Assembly (NCBI RefSeq): GCF_000375545.1
Contig: NZ_AQXF01000005.1
Span: forward strand, 384,714 to 448,713
Direction of reading: 5' to 3'
DNA length: 64,000 nt
From: Kordiimonas gwangyangensis DSM 19435 = JCM 12864
GTDB lineage: Bacteria > Pseudomonadota > Alphaproteobacteria > Sphingomonadales > Kordiimonadaceae
The position numbers and the translations under genes are program-made. Under the pieces are notes generated by a model. That model saw nothing but the letters and a program-made list of their open reading frames with translations. It did no database searches and was not told where the DNA came from. Shown piece after piece: positions 18,559 through 27,407 of this stretch; within the stretch, counting starts at the first letter, position 1; every line of letters begins with the position of its first letter.

Positions 18559-18840
18559 ATGGTTTTAAGAGGAAATACCCGAACCCGCTTTTCCGTCTTG
18601 GCGGAATTTGAACCCAACACGCTGTCGCGCGTATTGGAACTTTTCACCATCCGCGGCCTGACTTGCGACAACATGGCAGCACGCCGCACAACCGAAGGCA
18701 ACCAGTGGATTGAACTCGATTGTTCAGACCTTGACGATCAGAGCGCGGGTGTTCTCCTCAACAAAATCCGCCAGATCGTGACAGTCAAAAGCGCCAGAAT
18801 TGAGACGCTTGTCCTACGCCTTTCCAACCTAGCGGCCTGA
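18559..18840 (+). CDS. Small stand-alone ACT-domain protein (IlvM/IlvH-like)
   Basis: A 93-residue protein consisting of one ACT domain (RFSVLAEFEPNTLSRVLELF, then TIRGLTCDNMAARRT). The sequence resembles the regulatory small subunit of acetolactate synthase, such as the short IlvM form. No ilvB/ilvG catalytic subunit is adjacent, so the partner is unknown. GAGGA precedes the ATG. It is monocistronic with its own terminator, opposite an Lrp-family regulator, which fits branched-chain amino acid sensing. That role is inferred. Confidence 0.75.
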   Translation: MVLRGNTRTRFSVLAEFEPNTLSRVLELFTIRGLTCDNMAARRTTEGNQWIELDCSDLDDQSAGVLLNKIRQIVTVKSARIETLVLRLSNLAA

Positions 18841-18864
18841 TCCTATGACATCATCAATTAGACG

Positions 18865-18898
18865 GCGGTGTGGCCAGATTTGACCACACCGCTTTTTT
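18865..18898 (+). terminator. Rho-independent terminator after the ACT-domain gene
   Basis: A 9-bp stem GCGGTGTGG / CCACACCGC followed by six T residues, 25 bases past the stop codon. Confidence 0.92.
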
Positions 18899-18908
18899 AT
18901 TGATCCGC

Positions 18909-21900
18909 CTAGAATTCCATCTTGAAGTTGAAGCCCGCGAAATGGGCCGTCCACTCGTCCCGCTTCTCGTAGGTATAACGCAGGGATGCAGCGCCAAAGC
19001 CGCTGAAGATGTTGAGACTACCGCCCATCTCATAGCTTGTGTCCGAGATTTCATCATTCGTCAGCACCATGATTTCCTCGCTCTCGAGGAAACGGGCATT
19101 GGTGATGAACTCGCTCGTGCCACCAAGACGCTTGCGGTAAGCCGCCGTCAGTTCAGGGCGAATATAAACAGCGTTATCGCCTTCGCCTTTCCACTTGAAG
19201 TCATGCCCAAGCGCCACGCTACCCACACCGTCAAGACGGTTGAAGCTGCGGCCATCCACCTCAAGTGCGGCGCCTACCGCACCTTCCTCAATGTAGCTGC
19301 TTTCCTTGGTGCGGATGTAGCTTACGCCCACTTTCGGCCGCAGATGCAAGCCACCAAGCTGCAGGTCATAACCCACATGCGCGTCCGCAGTACCAGTCCA
19401 GCCGCTTGAGCTGCTGTCTACAAACTTGGATAGCGAGCCCACGGTGAGCGCACGGTCGCGCGTTACGCTGTTGTACCAGAAGGATGCGGAGCCACTGATG
19501 AACATCGCACCGTTGCTGGCAATGGCATAGGTGGAGACATAAGGCGTGAACAGCGATACGTCGTCACCCACGTCACCTTTGCGGTCAGTCCCCTGCAGCA
19601 TGAAGCCCGTGCTGATACCCCAAAGGAAGTTTTCGGAGATATTTTTGTCAAAACCGATCATGATGCCCGCGCCGAGATAGTCGGCATTGGTTGATGAATC
19701 CACGATATTGGCTTTGCCGAGGCCCACAATTTCGCGCGCCCAGAAGCCGCCTTGCAGGCGACGCCGTGCCGTGGTTTCAATCATGCGGTCATTGAGGGTG
19801 GCTTCAAACTGGCGCACACCGCTGTAGACCATCTGGAACATGCTGTTGGTGGTGTCCGGCAGGATGGACTCCATCGCGGTATTGACCTCAGCTTCGTTTT
19901 CGAGGCTGGCGAGTGCAGCACCAAGATCATCCGTCGGAGGCAGACCCTCGAGCAGACCTTCATAGATGGTCGCCTTATTGCCGGTCAGCGACAGTTCTTC
20001 TGATGTTTTGGGGCGAACGGTCAGCACAAGGCCATTGCCACCTTCACTGAGCGAGAGCGAGGTATTGAAGATGAAAGCGCTGCTTGTCAGCGTCGGTGTT
20101 TCCATATCGCCGCCCAGCACCAGCGAACCAGCGTTGATGATGTCGTAGCTTTTCTCTTCCGTCACAAAGGTGCGGAAGATGGGTGCGATTTCAACTTCAT
20201 CCCCGATGACAACAGTACCCGTGGCATTCAGCTGCCCAGCCTTGTCCTGCACAGGGTCGATAGTGAAATAAAGAGTGGATTCTCCGTCCAGAGTGGCGGT
20301 CGTCACGTTGAAATTATCGCTTGCACCGATCGAGAGTTCAGCTGCAGACATGGTGAGATCAAGCGTACCCGCGTGGCTTACGCCGCCCGAGAAGATGGCA
20401 TCCCCCTCAAGGATCAGCTTGTTGGCGCCAGCGCCAAAACTGATGTCACCGTCAAGTTCACCATCCTTGAGCTGCACCGTGTCATTGCCTGAGCCGAGCC
20501 AGATATCACCAATGATCGCCCCTTCGTTGACCACCCGAACACCAGACGTGTTTGCGCGTACGTCAATCACCACCGCGCTGCCGTCTTCGTTGCCGGTACC
20601 AAGGGCTGCGACCCATGTGCCTGCGTTTGAGATATTGGTGATGTTGCCTGACAGGTCAACAAGACCAAAGCTGTCTTTGTCTTCCCCGGCGGCGGAGGTA
20701 AAGATGGTGCCGGCGTTCCGGAAAGTAGTAACGTTTGAGCCTTCCTGCACTAGCACACCAATGGCATCGCCACCTTCGCTATACTTGACGGCGTCGGTGG
20801 TGTCAGTGTCGGTCACTCCGCTCGTGGCTTCAATGATGCCGCGGTTCAGGATAACCGGCACGTCCGCGCGCTCACCAATTTCAACCCCTGTCGCAACAGC
20901 ATCAAGTGTGGCTACGTCCACGCGGCCCTTATCGATGTGCAAACCGCCGGTCACGCGGGTCCAGGCATCGCCCTCACCGCCGAGGATACGGATACCCCAT
21001 GCATCCACTTCCGACGAGGAACCGTTAACTGCCATGGCGCCCTTGTGCACAATACCGAAATCGACACCGCTGACCTTGCCAATGGCAAGATCGCTACCAT
21101 CAGTCTTTTTGTTTTCAATCAGCAGGGCCGGTGCACCGCCGTTGGATGTGATGGTGGAAACCGGCACAACTTCATCGTCGTCCGGGTTGTCGTTCACCCC
21201 AACACCGCCGAGGAGCACACCGCCAGAGATATCATTGGTCAGATAAATCCCGGCAATGCCCGGAACTGCTGCCACGGGGTCACCATCACTGTCCGTAGTT
21301 GCCGCACGGCCGATATTGATGCCGCCCTCATGCACAAATGCGCCGTCAATCGCACCTTCCTGCAATACACCGATACCATTGCGCACACGCGCGACGATGG
21401 AACCATCGATCGTGACGTCACCGTCTACATCGCCCTCAATATGAACACCGATGCTACCTGCGCCCGCCATCTCGATGGTGCCATTCATGAAGAGGTCGCC
21501 CTCGAGGTCAGACCCGATATAAAGGCCCTTGGCATTGCCGCCACCGACAGAGATGGTGCTGCCAGCCTTGAGCGTGAGGTCACCATCAAAAACACCAGAA
21601 CCGAAGAGGCCAAGACCTACGTTCTCTGACGCCTCGTTTATGTTGTCGCCCGTACCGGAGGGACCAGGAACTTCAATATCGCCTTCAATGACGATACCGG
21701 AGGTAAGGCGCAAGTTGTCGCCAGTATCAACCTTGAGACCGATGCCGGAGAGCTTGCTGGTGGAGGTCAGCGTACCCTGCATCAGGAGCGTATGGTTGCC
21801 GTCAATGGTAAGTGGCGCACCGGATGTGGTGATGGTCCCGTTTTCGGAAATGGTCAACTTACCGGTGGCACCCAGAAAGTTGGTTGTTGAAATGGCGGTC

Positions 21901-22025
21901 GTGCGGTCGTTGTCTACCGTCTTGTCCTCAGCGAGTGCGCCAGATGAGATGGGAGGAAGGACAGTGCCGGTGAACGCGAGAATACAAAAAGTGGGCAAAT
22001 AACGAAATTTATTGGTCGAAGACAT
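18909..22025 (-). CDS. Type V autotransporter with beta-helical passenger
   Basis: A 1038-residue outer-membrane autotransporter. The signal peptide ends GALA before EDKT. The passenger (about residues 45-700) has regularly spaced turns such as IEGDIEV, FDGDLTL, LEGDLFM and VDGDVTI, as expected for a right-handed beta-helix. The C-terminal ~270 residues form the beta-barrel (GGFWAREIVGLGKANI onward), ending in Phe. No protease triad or adhesion motif was recognised, so function is open. GGGAGC precedes the ATG. It appears monocistronic. Confidence 0.9.
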   Translation of the reverse strand: MSSTNKFRYLPTFCILAFTGTVLPPISSGALAEDKTVDNDRTTAISTTNFLGATGKLTISENGTITTSGAPLTIDGNHTLLMQGTLTSTSKLSGIGLKVDTGDNLRLTSGIVIEGDIEVPGPSGTGDNINEASENVGLGLFGSGVFDGDLTLKAGSTISVGGGNAKGLYIGSDLEGDLFMNGTIEMAGAGSIGVHIEGDVDGDVTIDGSIVARVRNGIGVLQEGAIDGAFVHEGGINIGRAATTDSDGDPVAAVPGIAGIYLTNDISGGVLLGGVGVNDNPDDDEVVPVSTITSNGGAPALLIENKKTDGSDLAIGKVSGVDFGIVHKGAMAVNGSSSEVDAWGIRILGGEGDAWTRVTGGLHIDKGRVDVATLDAVATGVEIGERADVPVILNRGIIEATSGVTDTDTTDAVKYSEGGDAIGVLVQEGSNVTTFRNAGTIFTSAAGEDKDSFGLVDLSGNITNISNAGTWVAALGTGNEDGSAVVIDVRANTSGVRVVNEGAIIGDIWLGSGNDTVQLKDGELDGDISFGAGANKLILEGDAIFSGGVSHAGTLDLTMSAAELSIGASDNFNVTTATLDGESTLYFTIDPVQDKAGQLNATGTVVIGDEVEIAPIFRTFVTEEKSYDIINAGSLVLGGDMETPTLTSSAFIFNTSLSLSEGGNGLVLTVRPKTSEELSLTGNKATIYEGLLEGLPPTDDLGAALASLENEAEVNTAMESILPDTTNSMFQMVYSGVRQFEATLNDRMIETTARRRLQGGFWAREIVGLGKANIVDSSTNADYLGAGIMIGFDKNISENFLWGISTGFMLQGTDRKGDVGDDVSLFTPYVSTYAIASNGAMFISGSASFWYNSVTRDRALTVGSLSKFVDSSSSGWTGTADAHVGYDLQLGGLHLRPKVGVSYIRTKESSYIEEGAVGAALEVDGRSFNRLDGVGSVALGHDFKWKGEGDNAVYIRPELTAAYRKRLGGTSEFITNARFLESEEIMVLTNDEISDTSYEMGGSLNIFSGFGAASLRYTYEKRDEWTAHFAGFNFKMEF

Positions 22026-22334
22026 GTTTTGCTCCCAAGCCTTGATGGTACGACTGATACGGGGATGATGTCTTGGCCCTTTGGATACTCGCAGAAAAAC
22101 AGCCAGTTTCCGGGTTTATTATACACAGGCGGGCCGCGGATATGGCATTCGCCTTCCACAGCCCGACCGCTCGACGTAGCACCCCCAGGTCGTGCAATAG
22201 TTAGTCGTTTATGGCTTCAAAGCTGAACGCAACCTGAACGTCGATAAAACTTTGGTTTATTGCCCAATTTAAACAAAAGAGGCAGCCGAAGCTGCCCCTG
22301 TCACTCATACTTTCCCCACACGCACTGATAGGCG
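22026..22334. other. Gene-free region upstream of the autotransporter
   Basis: About 310 bases with no supported gene. It holds the autotransporter promoter and leader on its left part and the terminator hairpin of the acyltransferase gene near 22272-22296. Short open frames here have no ribosome-binding sites or recognisable content. Confidence 0.6.
22272..22296 (-). terminator. Probable terminator after the acyltransferase gene
   Basis: A tight hairpin GGCAGC-CGAA-GCTGCC, in minus-strand reading closed by TTCG and followed by TCTTTTGTTT. It is about 38 bases beyond the acyltransferase stop. Confidence 0.75.
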
Positions 22335-23507
22335 CTAGGCCGCTTCTGCCGCTGGTTTCCGCCCGACAGGGATCGCAGCCTTCAAGCCAAAAAACGGCCT
22401 GAGGAAGCCAACCCGGCGGATGACATATTCATGCAGTATATAACAACCAAAAGCTGTACCGCCCGCGACCAGAATAAATTCGGGCACTGCACCCACCATA
22501 TAGGGTGCAAGGGCGACACCAATAAGGACAATCAGTGTCTGGTGCAGGATGTAGTATGGGAAAACGGCTTCAGTGAAATAGCTGAGCGCCTTGCTTTTCT
22601 TGTTCAGATATCTCTCGCCAAGGCCAAACAGGCCGACGATGACCCACCACATGTAAAACACGCGGAAAGCACGTGCTGTCTGCATAGCGGCCCCTTCTGG
22701 CGCCATGCTGTTCCAGTCGGCCCAGATGGGCGTGAGCACAGCACCTGTTGCAATGGCGAGGCCAAGCGCGAGCTTCCAATAGGACCGCACACCTTGCCAG
22801 AATTGCTCACTCTTCGCGCACATCATGCCGAGCAAGAACCATGTGCCATAGCGCGCGTGGCCTGCCGGGTCGTTCATGAAGTCGTGCGTTTCCGCGAACT
22901 GGGTATCGAGCGTGAAGCGGTAAACAAGGAAGGGGATCACCGGCAACAGCAGCACAAGGGGCGACGCAAACACGTGCCCAACAAAGGCCGGCAGCGGGAC
23001 GCGCTTTCCAATTCCCAGAAGCGGGATGGCAATAAGGGTATAAATCAACACATACATCACATACCAAAGGTGATTGTAGGTCGGCGTCATCACCTCCCAG
23101 TGACGGCCAAAATCTACATAGAGCTTGTAGAAATCCCAGTAGCCCGGCTCTATCACGCCTTTGCCCAGCAGTTCAAAATAGGTTTGCGGCGGCACGATGA
23201 AAAAGGAACCGAACAACAGCGGCACCATCAACCGCTTGAAACGAGACCAGGCAAAAGGCCCCGCTGCCGTTTTCTCCGCCGCATAGCGAACAGCGATGCC
23301 CGATATCACGAACAACAGCGGCAAGCGCCACGGGTTGAGGAGCATCATGGCTGGCTCGAGAAAGTCACTTTCATAGGGGCTTTTCACGTGCCAGCCCCAC
23401 GTCACATAATACATGCCCACGTGATAGAAAATCAGCAGGCCAAAGGCGATGACACGGAGCCAGTCCAGGTCGTACCGCCGGGTTGATGTCATGGTGTTCA
23501 TTGTCAT
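22335..23507 (-). CDS. Acyltransferase-3 family membrane protein (OpgC-like)
   Basis: A 390-residue polytopic protein with about ten helices. The family's N-terminal signature appears as RRYDLDWLRVIAFGLLIFYH, including the conserved His, and RLPLLFVISG follows. Such proteins transfer acyl groups (acetyl, succinyl) to surface glycans, lipids or glucans across the inner membrane. The acceptor is unknown. GAGGA precedes the ATG. It is divergent from a LytTR regulator across a 219-base GC-rich gap with direct repeats, suggesting control by that regulator. Confidence 0.88.
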   Translation of the reverse strand: MTMNTMTSTRRYDLDWLRVIAFGLLIFYHVGMYYVTWGWHVKSPYESDFLEPAMMLLNPWRLPLLFVISGIAVRYAAEKTAAGPFAWSRFKRLMVPLLFGSFFIVPPQTYFELLGKGVIEPGYWDFYKLYVDFGRHWEVMTPTYNHLWYVMYVLIYTLIAIPLLGIGKRVPLPAFVGHVFASPLVLLLPVIPFLVYRFTLDTQFAETHDFMNDPAGHARYGTWFLLGMMCAKSEQFWQGVRSYWKLALGLAIATGAVLTPIWADWNSMAPEGAAMQTARAFRVFYMWWVIVGLFGLGERYLNKKSKALSYFTEAVFPYYILHQTLIVLIGVALAPYMVGAVPEFILVAGGTAFGCYILHEYVIRRVGFLRPFFGLKAAIPVGRKPAAEAA

Positions 23508-23594
23508 TCCTCGCTATGGTACTCGGGTTATGACTTCAGAGCTAATCAAAGCGACTAGGGCTTGCGAGGGCAATGACACAAGCGGCGGCAGGAC

Positions 23595-23640
23595 GGGACG
23601 GAAGGCGGCCGAAACCCGCGCTTCAGGGACGAACGGCGGC
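23595..23640. repeat. 15-base direct repeat upstream of the LytTR gene
   Basis: Two 15-base copies, beginning GGGACGGAAGG at 23595 and GGGACGAACGG at 23626, match at 13 of 15 positions and are 31 bases apart, close to three DNA turns. GGGAC recurs at 23668 and 23680. Direct repeats on one DNA face are the usual LytTR target layout, but the sequence is not the textbook LytTR motif. Confidence 0.35.
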
Positions 23641-23726
23641 GCGCTTGACGCGAGCGGCGGCGAATGCGGGACCAGTAACGGGACTTTTCTATTTCGGCGC
23701 GGCAGACTGCCAACTATAGTGACACC

Positions 23727-24560
23727 ATGACAAAGGCGACTGCACTCATAAACTGGCTTCTGCCCACGCGCGAGGAACGGCTTTATTTCCTGTTCCTGAT
23801 CGCGATCACCGCCGCCATTGCGTGTGTGAATTCGGTCACCGTCATTGTGGACGCGGAGCGTTCGGGCGGTATCATAGACACCCGCCTGCCCTGGCTTTAC
23901 GAGATATCGAGCGCGATCGCCCTGCTGGCGCTTTATCCCGCCCTACTCCTCGCGGTACGCCGTGTGCCGCTCACCACCGATAACTGGAAAACCCACCTGC
24001 CGCTTTACATCGGCTTCAGCGTGTTATTTTCCGCCGCTCATGTGACCGCCATGGTGGCCATCCGCAAGCTTGCCATCTGGCTGCTTTTCGATGGCACTTA
24101 CACCTTTTTCGGCGATATCCTGCGCGAAAGTGCCTATGAGTACCGCAAAGACGTTATCACCTTCGCCATGGTGGTTGCGCTGGCGCACATCATTCAGGCC
24201 CGCGCGAAACCTGCGACGGCCGAGGGCGGCAAGCGTATCCAGCTCAAAAGCGGCAGCCAGACCATCCTCTTGAACGCAAATGACTTCGCCTACGCCAAAG
24301 CGGCCGGCAACTATGTGGAACTGCTGCTGAAAAGCGGTGAAACCCATTTGGTGCGCATGAGCATGAGCGCGTTAGAGGCCACACTAAAGGATGCAGGGGT
24401 TGCTGTGGTGCGTATTCACCGCTCCTACCTTGTAGCAGTCCCACTGGTAACAGAAGTGACCCCGAAAGGTGACGGCGATGCAGAACTGAAACTGGTGGAC
24501 GGCACGCCCCTGCCGGTCAGTCGTCGCTACCGCGCGAAACTGGCAGAAGCGCTCAGCTAG
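23727..24560 (+). CDS. Membrane-bound LytTR-family transcriptional regulator
   Basis: A 277-residue protein. Four hydrophobic segments fill roughly residues 15-155. A LytTR DNA-binding domain follows at about 170-277 (FAYAKAAGNYVELLLKSGET, VRIHRSYLVAV, LPVSRRYRAKL). There is no receiver domain, so this is a one-component membrane regulator sensing through its helices. The adjacent divergent acyltransferase gene is the obvious candidate target. The stop overlaps the convergent S26-like gene in a CTAG palindrome. Confidence 0.88.
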   Translation: MTKATALINWLLPTREERLYFLFLIAITAAIACVNSVTVIVDAERSGGIIDTRLPWLYEISSAIALLALYPALLLAVRRVPLTTDNWKTHLPLYIGFSVLFSAAHVTAMVAIRKLAIWLLFDGTYTFFGDILRESAYEYRKDVITFAMVVALAHIIQARAKPATAEGGKRIQLKSGSQTILLNANDFAYAKAAGNYVELLLKSGETHLVRMSMSALEATLKDAGVAVVRIHRSYLVAVPLVTEVTPKGDGDAELKLVDGTPLPVSRRYRAKLAEALS

Positions 24561-25039
24561 TCGCGTGCGCGGCCTTCATCGCGGCGTACCACACCCACCA
24601 TCACATCCTTGCCGATCGGGCCAATACGCCCGCTATCAAGGCTTCCGGGGTGTCCAAGTACCAGGTAGCCTTGAAGCTCGCCCTCAAACTTCATCAGCTT
24701 CTTCTTGTAGAAACGGTTGACCATATAGGGCCGGTCAAAAGACGTGAGCGCAGGTTCGCCGTTCACAAACAGGAAGCCCTTTTCGTCGACATGGAACACG
24801 TCACCCGGCAAGCCCCACACCTGTTTGATCACAAGGTTCTGGCTCTCATCATCGGTGAAAATCACAAAATCCATGCGGCGGGGTTCGGCGCAGTCAATGG
24901 GCAGCGCATGCACGGTCTGGCCCGGCGCCAACTGGCCTTCCAGTGACTTTCCAACAATCTCTTTTTCAATGGGCACACAATCGGCGTCCGCCTCAGGCGA
25001 GGCCAAAAACATGAGAGATGCCAGGATTTCAACAATCAT
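24557..25039 (-). CDS. Secreted S26 (signal peptidase I)-like protein
   Basis: A 160-residue protein. The box D-like segment VIKQVWGLPGDVFHVDEKG and the C-terminal SLDSGRIGPIGKDVMVGVV match the signal peptidase I/TraF fold. A candidate catalytic Ser32 (GKSLEGQLAPGQ) and Lys72 are 40 residues apart, the same spacing as Ser43-Lys83 in Bacillus SipS. The N-terminus looks like a cleavable signal peptide (MIVEILASLMFLASPEADA) rather than a membrane anchor. Activity is unproven and the Ser motif is divergent. It overlaps the LytTR stop by four bases. Confidence 0.7.
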   Translation of the reverse strand: MIVEILASLMFLASPEADADCVPIEKEIVGKSLEGQLAPGQTVHALPIDCAEPRRMDFVIFTDDESQNLVIKQVWGLPGDVFHVDEKGFLFVNGEPALTSFDRPYMVNRFYKKKLMKFEGELQGYLVLGHPGSLDSGRIGPIGKDVMVGVVRRDEGRARD

Positions 25040-25134
25040 TTTGCATTCACCTGATGACTTTGTGTCATTTTAACGCTTGAACCGAATTTGAAAACAGCGA
25101 AAATACCGTCACACTTTCAGGCAGCGGGGACATC

Positions 25135-25755
25135 ATGCGGGTTTATAAGCCGGTTTTGGCATTATTTTTATTGGGTTCGCTTATCAGTACGCCCATTTTT
25201 GCACAGGAAAAAGACATTGATGAAAGCGGGAAAGACCGCCTCAACGTCGGTGACCTGCCGCATTATGATGTGCCGGAAGACCTATACACCCCGGAAGGCG
25301 ATAGCTTCGCGGCGCTTCGTTTGTTCACCCTAGAACAATGGACCCGCATCCGGCTGACCAACCACCCGCTCTATCACTATGTTCTATCTGCCGCGAAGTT
25401 CCGCGCCTATTCTTCCTACTGCAAACGGCATGAACTCAATGTGAATATGAAGCCGATCAACCGGCTCGCGACCATGAACCTCATTGAGATCATCACCTCA
25501 CAATATGAGGAACCCGAATGGGCAAAATTTGTCGGCATGACCGATGACCAGACCCGTGCGTGGCTATCTGACATGGCACACGATGTTTATGCGTTTGAAT
25601 TTGCCGCCGCGTTATCGACGCAGAATGACGACCGGGAATCGAAGGAAGCCAGCACCCAGCAATATTGCCTGCTGGTGGAGAAACAAAGCTCGGCTGACTA
25701 TATCGGCCTTGCGGCAACTGCCCGCAGGCAGTTGCCAGAGAATAAGCGTAACTAG
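25135..25755 (+). CDS. Secreted protein of unknown function
   Basis: A 206-residue protein not recognised from any family. It has a clear signal peptide ending IFAQ, an acidic N-terminal stretch, then a mostly helical aromatic-rich body (FTLEQWTRIRLTNHPLYHYV). Two cysteines in the mature part (in SSYCKRH and QQYCLLV) could form a disulfide. The ATG has GGGGACAT nearby. Its stop overlaps that of the convergent metal permease gene in a CTAG palindrome. No functional clue beyond export. Confidence 0.65.
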   Translation: MRVYKPVLALFLLGSLISTPIFAQEKDIDESGKDRLNVGDLPHYDVPEDLYTPEGDSFAALRLFTLEQWTRIRLTNHPLYHYVLSAAKFRAYSSYCKRHELNVNMKPINRLATMNLIEIITSQYEEPEWAKFVGMTDDQTRAWLSDMAHDVYAFEFAAALSTQNDDRESKEASTQQYCLLVEKQSSADYIGLAATARRQLPENKRN

Positions 25756-26927
25756 ACGCCCATATTGAGGAAGTAGGCCACCACCAGCACCTGCGGCACG
25801 GTCACAACCGGCAGCAGAAGGGCGTTGAGCCAACGCCCGGTGGCGGATTTCAGCACCATGATCTCGGTATAGTCGGTCGCAACTCCGGTCATCAGGAAGG
25901 CGAAGCTGTTTCCCGGCGCATTGGCGCGCGTGATGAGGTCAGCCGCAAGCGGTGTCGAGCCTTCCGAACATACCTCGATGATCGTCGCCGCACCAATGGT
26001 CGCCAGAAGGCCAAGAAGCGTGGGGCCAAAATAATCACTGAACATGTCGCCGGTCATGAAGGCACGCACCACAACGGCAAGCACGATGCCAAACAGGATC
26101 CAGCGCAGCACCATGCGGCTTTCGCTCACGCCTTTTTTGGCCACATCGGCAAAGAAGGCGCCGTCCCAGCGCACGGCCTTGAGGCCCGCTTTGGCTTCCG
26201 TCCAGAAGTGGAAATCTTCCGGCAGGTCGGCCTTGTTCGGGTTAGCGGCAATAATGCCCTTGCGCTCCAGCACATCAAACACAACGCCAGCCACGAGCGC
26301 AATCACCATGGAGAAGACTATGAAGGCAATGGTCCACTTGAGGCCAATCAGCGCCACCAGCACGAGGGTCAGGGAAAAGCTGTTCCAGGGGCTCGCCACC
26401 AGGAAGGCCACAACCTGGCCGTATGATGCACCGCGCTCATAAAGCTTCGCCCCCACCATCAGGATACCGTGGTTACAAAGGTCCAGAAGAACGCCTGCCA
26501 AGACCGCGCGCACGAGGCCCGTGAACGTGCCGCCCTTCCCCATGACCGAGAGCACAAATTCCCGCGGCACTTTCGAGAGAAACCCCACCATCACAAGGCC
26601 GATAAGCACACCCCACCACATGCGGGAGGCAAGTTCATAAACGCCTTCAGCGTAGGTATTCAGGAAGCCGGGAAGCTCAAACGGCAGCAGCGCCAACACA
26701 AAGCCGATGGCGACGAGGATCGCACTGCCCCAAAGCAGCCAGTCCGTCTTCTCCTTCGGCGGGCAACAACTATCCCCTGCCCCGTGATCATGATGGGACG
26801 CTTCCGCATGGCAGCTATCCGCTGCGACTGCATGGTGGTGGGCGTGTTTTTCCTGCGTGCTCGGGCAGCAGGAGCTTTCCTGCTGAGGTTTATGACAGCA
26901 GCTTGATGTATGGTCATGGGTGCTCAT
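25752..26927 (-). CDS. SO_0444-type Cu/Zn efflux permease
   Basis: A 391-residue permease of the DUF318/SO_0444 type. The first ~58 residues are cytosolic and rich in His and Cys (SSCCHKPQQESSCC, KHAHHHAV, SHHDHG), a likely metal-loading tail. Eight to ten helices follow, with the family Cys-Asn-His motif in LLDLCNHGILMVGAKLY. It overlaps the MerR gene by four bases and is its probable target. It likely exports a divalent or soft metal ion from the cytoplasm. Confidence 0.87.
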   Translation of the reverse strand: MSTHDHTSSCCHKPQQESSCCPSTQEKHAHHHAVAADSCHAEASHHDHGAGDSCCPPKEKTDWLLWGSAILVAIGFVLALLPFELPGFLNTYAEGVYELASRMWWGVLIGLVMVGFLSKVPREFVLSVMGKGGTFTGLVRAVLAGVLLDLCNHGILMVGAKLYERGASYGQVVAFLVASPWNSFSLTLVLVALIGLKWTIAFIVFSMVIALVAGVVFDVLERKGIIAANPNKADLPEDFHFWTEAKAGLKAVRWDGAFFADVAKKGVSESRMVLRWILFGIVLAVVVRAFMTGDMFSDYFGPTLLGLLATIGAATIIEVCSEGSTPLAADLITRANAPGNSFAFLMTGVATDYTEIMVLKSATGRWLNALLLPVVTVPQVLVVAYFLNMGV

Positions 26928-27343
26928 GCGTCGAACCCCGATTTACCGTAAAGGTGGTTGATAATGCTGCATTCGCTAATGGGATGTTCATCCGCCGGGC
27001 AATAGCGCGACAGCCGTTCAAGGCTCTCGCGCATCAGGGTCAGGCGTTCGATCTTCTCATTGATCTCGGCAAGTTTGGCTGACGCACGGGCGTTCACATC
27101 CGCGCAGTCTGTTTCCGGGTCGTCCGTCAGCGCAAACAGCTCGCTAATCTCGGAAAGCGTGAAGCCAAGCGCCTGCGCTTCCTTGATGAACTTCAGCCGC
27201 TTGGCGGCGTCGCTGCTGTAGACGCGGTAACCGGACGGCAACCGCTCCGGCGCGGGCAGGAAACCGTTACGCTCATAATAGCGGATGGTCTCGGTGCCCA
27301 CGCCGGTGGCTTTACTCAGTTTGCCAATTGTCATGGCTTTCAT
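26924..27343 (-). CDS. MerR-family metal-responsive regulator, ZntR/CadR-like
   Basis: A 139-residue regulator. ATG at 27343 is chosen for GAGGAG seven bases upstream. The N-terminal MerR helix-turn-helix is MTIGKLSKATGVGTETIRYY. The dimer helix begins at TDCADVNA, whose Cys aligns with Cys79 of E. coli ZntR. The C-terminal loop YCPADEHPISECSI aligns with the ZntR Cys114-His119-Cys124 ligands but has Pro in place of Cys115. This points to a divalent metal (Zn, Cd or Pb) rather than Cu(I). It is cotranscribed with the permease from an elongated-spacer promoter. Confidence 0.9.
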   Translation of the reverse strand: MKAMTIGKLSKATGVGTETIRYYERNGFLPAPERLPSGYRVYSSDAAKRLKFIKEAQALGFTLSEISELFALTDDPETDCADVNARASAKLAEINEKIERLTLMRESLERLSRYCPADEHPISECSIINHLYGKSGFDA

Positions 27344-27407
27344 GGTTATGCTCCTCATCTGTCGCCTCGGGCCGGAGATAAACCGGTCTTTGGCCTGATT
27401 CGCATTC

